A DNA stretch of 41,493 nt from a virus. The position numbers and the translations under genes were made by a program. Positions within the stretch are counted from its first letter, which is position 1. Each line of letters opens with the position of its first letter. The notes below the pieces were generated by a model. It searched no databases, was not told the DNA's origin, and was given only the letters and a program-made list of their open reading frames with translations. Shown here in pieces: positions 6,595-11,643 of this stretch. The stretch lies in IMG/VR virus record IMGVR_UViG_3300046507_000909, positions 1 to 41,493 of that record. The stretch is one strand, 5' to 3'.

Positions 6595-7416
6595 TTAGAA
6601 CGTGGCTTCATAGAGCGGTACTGGCTTGACGGCTTCTTCGATCTTGGCGCGCACGGCGTTGTAGGCTTCTTCAAGCACCTTGTCCGCGCGTACCAGTTCG
6701 AACCACATCACCAGACGGCCTTCCTGAATGCGGTAGCGGAATCGTGCCGGCACGCAAAAGGTGTCGCCGCCGAGGAATGGTTTAAGTGCAATAAAGAACT
6801 CTTCGGGGATACGTAGCTGGCCAGCTTCGCCGGCGCGCCCGTCGATTTCTTCGTTATAGGTCAGTTGCACCTGGCCGTTGTCGAGTCGGGTGCCCTGGCG
6901 GAAAGTGATGTTCTTTTTGGCCTCCAGAGTGCGGCTGATTTCCAACATGTCTGCGGCGCTTGGGGTGTTCTGGTGTTCTGGGTGGTGAGTGATGTCCTTC
7001 ACGTTGTCTTCGATGAATTCAGCGAAGGTGGCCTGGTCCATGCGCTTGCGGTCTTTTTCCTTCCAGTTGCCCCATTCAACAGTGGTCGGGCAGCGGTACG
7101 TTGCAACGTGGTCTCGCCAGGCTGGTGCGGCTGGGTCGTGGTAGTCGATAACAGCAGAGAAAGTACGGCCTTCGGGACCATTGCAAAATACTGCCGTGGA
7201 CACGCTGGAGAATCGGTTCACGTAGTTGATGAACGACTCGGCATCGAGCACGGTGAGCTTCTGCTTGATGCGCGAAGGTGCAGGCAGCAGATGCTCCAGG
7301 CTTTCGATGCTGACACCGTTTGGGACGAGCGCGAGCGGCGCAGCGATGCCGGGAACATCGATTGGCTTACCGAGGGATTGAGCCAGGGTGACCAGGTGTT
7401 GTAGGGCTTGTTGCAT
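6595..7416 (-). CDS. DUF2303 family protein (YfdQ-like)
   Basis: This 273-residue protein matches the DUF2303/YfdQ family known from lambdoid and Pseudomonas prophages. Landmarks are YVNRFSSVSTAVFCNGPEGR, the acidic/aromatic AAPAWRDHVATY block, a WGNWKEKDRKRMDQATFAEF block, and a C-terminal beta region (FCVPARFRYRIQEGRLVMWF). Length is normal for the family. The function is unknown; in phages it belongs to early operons near recombination and nucleotide genes. GGAGC precedes the ATG, and hairpin copy C lies upstream. Confidence 0.85.
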   Translation of the reverse strand: MQQALQHLVTLAQSLGKPIDVPGIAAPLALVPNGVSIESLEHLLPAPSRIKQKLTVLDAESFINYVNRFSSVSTAVFCNGPEGRTFSAVIDYHDPAAPAWRDHVATYRCPTTVEWGNWKEKDRKRMDQATFAEFIEDNVKDITHHPEHQNTPSAADMLEISRTLEAKKNITFRQGTRLDNGQVQLTYNEEIDGRAGEAGQLRIPEEFFIALKPFLGGDTFCVPARFRYRIQEGRLVMWFELVRADKVLEEAYNAVRAKIEEAVKPVPLYEATF

Positions 7417-7425
7417 TGGATGTGC

Positions 7426-7465
7426 TCCAGTGGTTTACGGTTTGGTGAGAGGTTGGTTGGCTGGA
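7426..7465 (-). promoter_or_regulatory. Loop motif CCTCTCACCAAA, copy C, with weak flanking stem
   Basis: On the minus strand CCTCTCACCAAA occupies 7452-7441 in the gap between two genes of the left operon. The flanks TCCAG (7426-7430) and CTGGA (7461-7465) can pair, giving only a 5-bp stem and a 30-nt loop, so the structure is less convincing than copies A, B and D. The sequence identity over 12 bases is exact. Confidence 0.5.
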
Positions 7466-7467
7466 CG

Positions 7468-7815
7468 CTACTGAGTGATCTGGCGCAGGGCGCCAGGCGC
7501 CGGATCGTCCTCGACACTACGCAGCGGGATTTCCTGCTGACGCGGGTCGCGGCGGGTGATGTTGCCTTCGGGCGTCAAGAAGAACAGCGACGTGCCGCGA
7601 GCCAGTACGGGCTCTTTGGATTTAACGTCGGCCTTTACCGTCATCTGGCCGCCGCCATCAGGCTTGTAGGTGAGCTTGATGGTCAGCTCACCGCCCTTGC
7701 CGGTCATGCGGATGGCGTCGATGAGGCTGTGTTGGGCCTCGGTGAGTTCATCCAGCAGACCGCCGGCCTCAATGTCTCGCATGGTGTCGATGAAGGGGCG
7801 TGCTTTGGTGCTCAT
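7468..7815 (-). CDS. Conserved phage protein, unknown function
   Basis: The protein has 115 residues. ATG 7815 with AAGG upstream is chosen; the longer open frame upstream runs into the next gene and has no supporting features. It begins STKARPFIDTMRDIEAGGLL and continues with TIKLTYKPDGGGQMTVKADV, an amphipathic beta pattern, then SLFFLTPEGNITRRDPRQQE. It lies directly before the DUF2303 gene. A neighbour of similar size, YfdP, precedes YfdQ in the E. coli CPS-53 prophage, so it may be the equivalent, but I cannot prove that by eye. Confidence 0.72.
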   Translation of the reverse strand: MSTKARPFIDTMRDIEAGGLLDELTEAQHSLIDAIRMTGKGGELTIKLTYKPDGGGQMTVKADVKSKEPVLARGTSLFFLTPEGNITRRDPRQQEIPLRSVEDDPAPGALRQITQ

Positions 7816-7837
7816 GTGCTGTGCCTTGTTGGTTGTT

Positions 7838-7856
7838 GCCCCTGGTCGGCAGGGGC
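7838..7856 (-). other. Intercistronic hairpin
   Basis: A perfect 7-bp stem, GCCCCTG (7838-7844) with CAGGGGC (7850-7856), has a 5-nt loop and lies in the 52-bp gap between the PrtN-like gene and the next gene. It has no T run and lacks the loop motif of copies A-D. It may stabilise an mRNA end or modulate translation of the downstream gene. Confidence 0.5.
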
Positions 7857-7867
7857 TACCGTTTGAA

Positions 7868-8110
7868 TCAGGCCGCTTGCTTCGTCGCCTGGGCGTCGAG
7901 GTAGTCGGCCAGGTCATGCAGGTAAACGACTGGCTTGGCGCGGGCCGAGCAGTGCAGGCGCTTGACCACCAGCTGGATCTTCCCTGCCTTGATTTCGCTC
8001 AGCAGGTAGCGGTCGGTGCGGATGTGCGTGAAGTACTGCTCACGCACGGCGGTCAAGGTCGGGCACGGTGTGGCGAACTGGCGGCGGAGTTGTTCCAGGG
8101 TGCTGGTCAC
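7868..8110 (-). CDS. PrtN-like pyocin activator family protein
   Basis: The protein has 80 residues. A GTG start at 8110 is chosen because it overlaps the preceding stop as GTGA. The sequence FATPCPTLTAVREQYFTHI, DRYLLSEIKAGKIQLVVKRLHCSARAKPVVYLHDLADYLDAQA follows the PrtN pattern: a short helical start, a helix-turn-helix, and VYLxDLAxYLD at the end. PrtN activates pyocin genes in P. aeruginosa by binding P-box DNA. Here it sits in an early phage operon, so it may act on phage promoters or cross-talk with host tailocin genes. The DNA target is not evident. Confidence 0.82.
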   Translation of the reverse strand: MTSTLEQLRRQFATPCPTLTAVREQYFTHIRTDRYLLSEIKAGKIQLVVKRLHCSARAKPVVYLHDLADYLDAQATKQAA

Positions 8111-8481
8111 GCGAATTCCTCCCCATGCCCCTCCTTTTGGGGCACCAGCTTGAGGCGGATGAGTTCGGCGAGACCTTCTTTGCTCTTGCCCTTGGCCGCT
8201 GCCAGGACGTTGCCCTGGGCGTCCGCGACTACGGCGCCGTATGGATATTCGGGACACTTGACCGGTGTCACATAGGCGACCTGGCCGTCAGCGATCACTG
8301 CGTCAACGCAGCGGAACACTTCGGCCAGCTCGACCGACACGCAAGGCAGCGCTTCCAGCAGTTCGACGGCTTCCGATGAAGCGCCAATCAGAGTGGCGCG
8401 GCTGATCACTGTTGGGTGATTAAGGAACATAGGCACCAGCTTTATGGCGCCTACAGCGGAGTTGATGGCGTTCGGCTTCAT
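8107..8481 (-). CDS. Hypothetical phage protein, 124 aa
   Basis: ATG 8481 is chosen because it overlaps the stop of the preceding gene as ATGA; the longer frame only adds sequence antisense to coding or within the neighbour. The protein has AIKLVPMFLNHPTVISRATL, an alanine-rich middle, and a C-terminal KGKSKEGLAELIRLKLVPQK. No motif I recognise. The tight coupling on both sides (ATGA, GTGA) and GC-rich codon use support it as real. Confidence 0.72.
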   Translation of the reverse strand: MKPNAINSAVGAIKLVPMFLNHPTVISRATLIGASSEAVELLEALPCVSVELAEVFRCVDAVIADGQVAYVTPVKCPEYPYGAVVADAQGNVLAAAKGKSKEGLAELIRLKLVPQKEGHGEEFA

Positions 8482-8753
8482 GCTGCGGCGTCCTTTTTGG
8501 TGATGGCGATGTCTAGCTTTTTTGCGATCCACTCAACACCCGACTCCTTCACCATCACCACTGCGTAGTGGGTGTAGTTGCCAAGCGTTGGATTCCAGCG
8601 GCTGCGCGGGTCTGAAAAGAGGTGGCCACGGTCGCGATGCGCGCTGGCCAAGTCGCCGGAAGAGTTGAGTACGCCGAGTTCCCGCAACCTGGTGCGGAAG
8701 GCGCGGGGCTTGAGTCCGAGCAAAGCTGCTGTTTGATCCAGGGTGCGGTTCAT
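8478..8753 (-). CDS. Antirepressor-like (KilAC/ANT-type) DNA-binding protein
   Basis: The protein has 91 residues. The N-terminus MNRTLDQTAALLGLKPRAFR followed by RLRELGVL is the helix-turn-helix of the KilAC/ANT antirepressor C-terminal domain. The rest (DRGHLFSDPRSRWNPTLGNY, THYAVVMVKESGVEWIAKK) matches the strand-strand-helix end with the usual GxEWIxKKL close. The N-terminal BRO/KilA half of larger antirepressors is absent, as in many short phage versions. It may counter CI or regulate early genes; this is inferred from the family. Confidence 0.75.
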   Translation of the reverse strand: MNRTLDQTAALLGLKPRAFRTRLRELGVLNSSGDLASAHRDRGHLFSDPRSRWNPTLGNYTHYAVVMVKESGVEWIAKKLDIAITKKDAAA

Positions 8754-8764
8754 GACGGCGGGCC

Positions 8765-9346
8765 TCAGGCAGAGATATGTTCGGACTGTTGCTGCAGGCG
8801 GCGAATCGTCAGGAACACCTCGTCCAGCGAGCGTATGAAAGCCTCGACCGTGCCATAGTTGGGCAGCGTCAAATCGGCGGGATTAGCCGCGATACCTGCC
8901 TCGCTGATGTGTGGGTTCACGGTGAGGGCATTGGGCCGGATGATATGGATGACCGTCCCGCCCCTGCGGCGGATCAGTTCTGCCTCGTTTTCGAAGCGTA
9001 CGTCGCTGACAACGAATCCAAGAACGGCCCCCAGTGCATTACTCATATAGTCGAGGTTCTGCTCAGCGAGCTTCACCCACACATCCGGGTGCACAGTGTT
9101 GCGTGCCCACTCTGTGCCCATCGACTGCATAAGTTGGCGGGGCGAGCGGTCCAGCCAGCCGAGCGGCAGCTCTTTGCGGTCGCCTTCAAAGTCGGTCGGA
9201 TCGAGGTTGAAGATCGCCATCAGGCCATCACGGAGCGGGTCGGCGAAGGCGTATTGCTCCAGCAGGTAAGTTCGCGCCAAGTGTTCGGCGGCAGTGGTCT
9301 TGCCAGAGCGAGCGCGGCCGGTGAGGCCAATCAGGATCGGTTTCAT
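8765..9346 (-). CDS. Deoxynucleoside monophosphate kinase
   Basis: The protein has 193 residues. The P-loop GRARSGKTTAAEHLA (about 10-24) and a T4 gp1-like layout with FADPLRDGLMAIF, SPRQLMQSMGTEWAR and VVSDVRFENEAELIRRRGG identify a phage dNMP kinase. These phosphorylate dNMPs to dNDPs for phage DNA synthesis. The last two stretches are strongly conserved in this family. It overlaps the preceding 66-aa gene by ATGA and is the second gene of the left operon. Confidence 0.92.
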   Translation of the reverse strand: MKPILIGLTGRARSGKTTAAEHLARTYLLEQYAFADPLRDGLMAIFNLDPTDFEGDRKELPLGWLDRSPRQLMQSMGTEWARNTVHPDVWVKLAEQNLDYMSNALGAVLGFVVSDVRFENEAELIRRRGGTVIHIIRPNALTVNPHISEAGIAANPADLTLPNYGTVEAFIRSLDEVFLTIRRLQQQSEHISA

Positions 9347-9543
9347 GCTGCATCACCTCCCCATGGACCCCGGTCATCGGTAGCGATTGCTACCCGGGCG
9401 GGCGCCAAGGTGGCGCGGCCCAGATTGACGATGACCAGAAGGCCAGTGCTGCGCTGGATACGCTCAACCGCGCCCGGGCTGGTCGCCGCAGCCGGGTGGA
9501 GGTAGACAGGGCAGCGGGTGGTGCTGTGCTGTGTGGTTTGCAT
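9343..9543 (-). CDS. First gene of the left operon, unknown 66-aa protein
   Basis: The protein contains CPVYLHPAAATSPGAVERIQ and GLLVIVNLGRATLAPARVAI. No family known to me. It is the first gene after PL, and its ATG lies one base after the 3' arm of hairpin copy B, so its translation may depend on that structure. It is not arginine-rich at the N-terminus, so it does not look like a lambda N analogue. The ATGA overlap with the kinase supports it as a true gene. Confidence 0.68.
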   Translation of the reverse strand: MQTTQHSTTRCPVYLHPAAATSPGAVERIQRSTGLLVIVNLGRATLAPARVAIATDDRGPWGGDAA

Positions 9544-9544
9544 G

Positions 9545-9577
9545 ACTCGTACTCTTTGGTGAGAGGTTGATACGAGT
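9545..9577 (-). promoter_or_regulatory. Hairpin with loop motif CCTCTCACCAAAG, copy B, at the start of the PL transcript
   Basis: The inverted repeat ACTCGTA (9545-9551) / TACGAGT (9571-9577) encloses a 19-nt loop, the same loop length as copy D. On the minus strand the loop holds CCTCTCACCAAAG (9566-9554), identical over 13 bases to copy A. The predicted PL start is at about 9574, so the hairpin would form the very 5' end of the leftward mRNA and finishes one base before the first ATG. Confidence 0.72.
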
Positions 9578-9580
9578 GCA

Positions 9581-9619
9581 AAATTAGTATTACTGATTTA
9601 ATAAGTCAACAGTAACACT
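9581..9619 (-). promoter_or_regulatory. PL promoter with two repressor operators
   Basis: On the minus strand the -35 box TTGACT (9609-9604) and the -10 box TAATTT (9586-9581) are separated by 17 bp. Operator 1 is a 19-bp palindrome (9581-9599) of the form AAAT-n-AGTA-n-TACT-n-ATTT that overlaps the -10 box. Operator 2, AGTAACACT (9611-9619), lies upstream of the -35 box. The same AGTAACACT is present in PR. Binding of CI or Cro would directly block polymerase. This is the only evident promoter for the 13-gene left operon. Confidence 0.75.
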
Positions 9620-9650
9620 TATAAAATGGTGCAAATAAAATTAGTAGGCG

Positions 9651-9676
9651 AAAAAAAAGACCTCTAAGGGCCTTTT
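9651..9676 (-). terminator. Terminator of the CI repressor gene
   Basis: Read on the minus strand, AAAAGGCC (9676-9669) pairs with GGTCTTTT (9662-9655), including one G-U pair, around a 6-nt loop and is followed by a T run. It sits 16 bp after the CI stop codon and separates CI transcription from PL. Confidence 0.7.
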
Positions 9677-9691
9677 CGATTTGCGGGGGCG

Positions 9692-10489
9692 TTAGAGCAT
9701 TACGGAGTACCAGAACACTTTGCCAATCACGCGAATATGCTGCTCCACGTAGTCGCCATCGTAACGCTCGTCAGGATGCTCATCAGTGTTATAGCTGCGA
9801 AGGCGTAGACCGGAGCCTGGCAGGCGGTAGAGCAGCTTCACGCGCAGTTGGCCGTCATGGTCGATTGCATACATCTTGCCGTCCTGGATGGTCGTATTCG
9901 CAGTATCGACCCCGACAGTGCTGCCATCCGGTAGCACGGGCTCCATGCTGTTCCCAGTTACCGGCACGCAGCCGGCAGCGGCCGGATCGATGCTCTTTCG
10001 TTTCAGGGTTCGTTTGCCGAATCGCAGCTTGCGCCCGTTTGTTTCAAGCATCACCTCAGATCCCTTGCCGGCAGACAATTCCACTTCTTTAAAAAATGGC
10101 AGCTCGACCTCGTCTGGGCCGAGGGGCGTGTCGTCATCCCATACTTCAATCGGGTGCATTTCCCAGTCAGTGCTTGCTGTTGTTTTTTGCTGTTCTTGCG
10201 TATTCCGAAGGCGGGGCATCTCCGCTATGGCAGCCAATCGCGGGCTTACTTCGTCGAGCGAAAAGCCCAAAACGTTCGCGAATTTTATTAGGGCGCTGAT
10301 GTTGAGGGGGATGCGCCCATTCAAGTACTGGCTGACGACACTTTGTCCAGACCATTCGCAGAGATCGGCGATTTTGTCTTGGGTGAGGGTCGGGTCGTTC
10401 CGCTTGCGATCCTGAAAAATAGCTTTAAGGCGCATAGCCTCGGCTTTGCGGGTCTCGTCATCGGCAGCTAAGGGTATTGAGATATTCAT
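9692..10489 (-). CDS. cI: CI-like phage repressor with LexA-type (S24) peptidase domain
   Basis: The protein has 265 residues from ATG 10489. The N-terminal HTH covers about residues 20-80 (QDKIADLCEWSGQSVVSQYL, then NISALIKFANVLG). The C-terminal S24 domain has the catalytic Ser181 in VTGNSMEPVLPDG and Lys218 in LRVKLLYR, with a probable self-cleavage site Ala140-Gly141 in VELSAGKG. RecA-stimulated cleavage would induce the prophage in the SOS response. The open frame upstream of 10489 crosses the operator region, so the shorter start is preferred; GGGTG precedes it. It is divergent from cro and represses PL and PR through AGTAACACT-type operators. Confidence 0.93.
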   Translation of the reverse strand: MNISIPLAADDETRKAEAMRLKAIFQDRKRNDPTLTQDKIADLCEWSGQSVVSQYLNGRIPLNISALIKFANVLGFSLDEVSPRLAAIAEMPRLRNTQEQQKTTASTDWEMHPIEVWDDDTPLGPDEVELPFFKEVELSAGKGSEVMLETNGRKLRFGKRTLKRKSIDPAAAGCVPVTGNSMEPVLPDGSTVGVDTANTTIQDGKMYAIDHDGQLRVKLLYRLPGSGLRLRSYNTDEHPDERYDGDYVEQHIRVIGKVFWYSVML

Positions 10490-10501
10490 GTCACCCAATT
10501 T

Positions 10502-10516
10502 ATAAGGAAGACTTAT
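10502..10516. promoter_or_regulatory. Inverted repeat in the cI leader
   Basis: ATAAG (10502-10506) and CTTAT (10512-10516) form a perfect 5-bp inverted repeat with a 5-bp centre just upstream of the cI start. It could be a further operator or part of the cI promoter. It does not match the AGTA/TACT operator pattern. Confidence 0.3.
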
Positions 10517-10546
10517 ATTCTCAAAACAGTGTTGCGACTTTTTCTC

Positions 10547-10575
10547 TTGCTGTTTAAAAGAAGTAACACTAATAT
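10547..10575 (+). promoter_or_regulatory. PR promoter with repressor operator
   Basis: The -35 box TTGCTG (10547-10552) and the -10 box TAATAT (10570-10575) are separated by 17 bp. The operator AGTAACACT (10562-10570) fills the spacer, and its last T is the first base of the -10 box. This is exactly the arrangement at PL operator 1. A less good alternative is TTGCGA (10532-10537) with TAAAAG (10555-10560). It drives cro and the rightward early genes. Confidence 0.72.
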
Positions 10576-10607
10576 CCATGCCGAAACGCCCATTCGAGGA
10601 AACGTGG

Positions 10608-10817
10608 ATGGCTAATGAAATAGGTATCCCCTTGGAAGATTTCGCTGAGGGGAAGACTCAACCAGAGCTGGCTTTACTCATCGGGGTTTCGCAAAGCGCG
10701 GTGTCTCAAATGCTGAACTCGGCACGAGATATCCGAGTGCGAGTTGATGAGAAAGGGGCGTGTTTTGCGGTGGAGATTCGACCAATCGGATCGCGCCGCA
10801 AGCCCAGAGCTGCATAA
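10608..10817 (+). CDS. cro: Cro-like repressor
   Basis: The protein has 69 residues, with GAGGA 7 bp before ATG 10608; an in-frame ATG at 10578 has no ribosome site and lies in the promoter. The helix-turn-helix is EDFAEGKTQPELALLIGVSQ followed by SAVSQMLNSARDIRV, and the C-terminal strand (VDEKGACFAVEIRPIG) is as in small Cro dimers. It is the first gene after PR and divergent from cI, so it would lower early transcription and keep CI off during lytic growth. Confidence 0.85.
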   Translation: MANEIGIPLEDFAEGKTQPELALLIGVSQSAVSQMLNSARDIRVRVDEKGACFAVEIRPIGSRRKPRAA

Positions 10818-10825
10818 AAAAGGGT

Positions 10826-10865
10826 GCCGGACTGGGGCCTCTCACCAAAGATCCCCCAGCCCGGC
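10826..10865 (+). promoter_or_regulatory. Hairpin with loop motif CCTCTCACCAAAG, copy A, in the PR transcript
   Basis: GCCGGACTGGGG (10826-10837) pairs with CCCCAGCCCGGC (10854-10865) with a single A/C mismatch. The loop begins with CCTCTCACCAAAG (10838-10850), identical to copy B but on the plus strand, the direction of PR transcription. It follows the cro stop by 8 bp and lacks a T run. A nut- or put-like antitermination site is one reading; a regulated terminator is another. Confidence 0.7.
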
Positions 10866-10934
10866 TACGACGACACACAGCACATGCACATCGGTCGTGG
10901 TCGTAGGATAGGGCGTGCCCCTTTCTATGGCTAG

Positions 10935-10957
10935 ACCGTAAAAGGGGTATTTACGGT
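10935..10957 (+). promoter_or_regulatory. Hairpin enclosing the ribosome site of the CII-like gene
   Basis: ACCGTAAA (10935-10942) pairs perfectly with TTTACGGT (10950-10957) around the 7-nt loop AGGGGTA, which contains the Shine-Dalgarno. The ATG follows two bases later at 10959. Folding of the mRNA would hide or present the ribosome site, so translation of the regulator is probably controlled here. Confidence 0.6.
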
Positions 10958-10958
10958 T

Positions 10959-11447
10959 ATGAGTCGAACAGATAAATCACCGGCCGCTGGGCCGGTTCTT
11001 TCGCTCCGCAAAGCGATCTATCGCGCGGCACATGATTACCGGGGCGGCGTGACCGCCTTGGCACTTGATATGGTGCTCGATTACGACAGCCTGCAGAAGA
11101 AGGTCAAGCACGACGAAGAGCGGCGCTGGCTGGACCCTGATGAGCTGGAAGAGGTGGTCAGGTTGACAGGCGATCCTTGCCTGCTGGATGCCTTGGTCAG
11201 ACCGGCGGGTGCCGTTTGGTACAAGCCTATTCCGGTACCAGCGACTGCTGATGCCTTGAAAGCCGTCGGCAAAATGCTCGAAGAGTCGGGCCAGTTCGTG
11301 GCCTGCATGCACGACGGCGCTGCCGACAATATCTGGGAGCCTCACGAAGTACTCCTGTTGGAGCAGCGCGGCATGGATGTTATCCGTGAGGTGCTTGGCA
11401 TCATGGCGGGAGCCCGCAAGGCGATGGAAGGAGCTGACAATGTCTGA
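10959..11447 (+). CDS. CII-like phage regulatory protein (Phage_CP76 family)
   Basis: The protein has 162 residues. The start reads LRKAIYRAAHDYRGGVTALA, the hallmark of the Phage_CP76/CII-like family, followed by LDYDSLQKKVKHDEERRWLD, DELEEVVRLTGDPCLLDALV and a helical C-terminus. It is a DNA-binding regulator of early or lysogenic decisions, second gene after PR. Its ribosome site is in a hairpin. It overlaps the DksA/TraR-like gene by 8 bp. Confidence 0.83.
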   Translation: MSRTDKSPAAGPVLSLRKAIYRAAHDYRGGVTALALDMVLDYDSLQKKVKHDEERRWLDPDELEEVVRLTGDPCLLDALVRPAGAVWYKPIPVPATADALKAVGKMLEESGQFVACMHDGAADNIWEPHEVLLLEQRGMDVIREVLGIMAGARKAMEGADNV

Positions 11448-11643
11448 TGATATTGATATCGCCAACGATGTTGCCGAACACTTCCGCCTGCTCGCATTGG
11501 CGAGACGTCCGCGCCCGACATGCTCCGTCAGCGCGCAGTTCTGTGAGGACTGCGACGAACCTATCCCGTTACTTCGCCAACAGACGATCCAGGGTTGTGC
11601 TACCTGCGTCAGTTGTCAGGGGTTGCGGGAGCGGCGGCGATGA
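11440..11643 (+). CDS. TraR/DksA-type zinc-finger protein
   Basis: The protein has 67 residues from ATG 11440, with AAGGAG upstream. A four-cysteine zinc site is visible as FCEDCDEPIP and CATCVSCQGLRERRR, the standard ending of phage TraR/DksA proteins. Such short forms bind the secondary channel of RNA polymerase and alter promoter choice without ppGpp. The N-terminal coiled-coil part is short (DDIDIANDVAEHFRLLAL). The stop overlaps the primase start as ATGA. Confidence 0.85.
   Translation: MSDDIDIANDVAEHFRLLALARRPRPTCSVSAQFCEDCDEPIPLLRQQTIQGCATCVSCQGLRERRR

Noticed and set aside
10578-10607. Upstream in-frame ATG for cro
   Set aside because: It lies a few bases after the predicted PR -10 box with no ribosome site, whereas ATG 10608 has GAGGA at good spacing.
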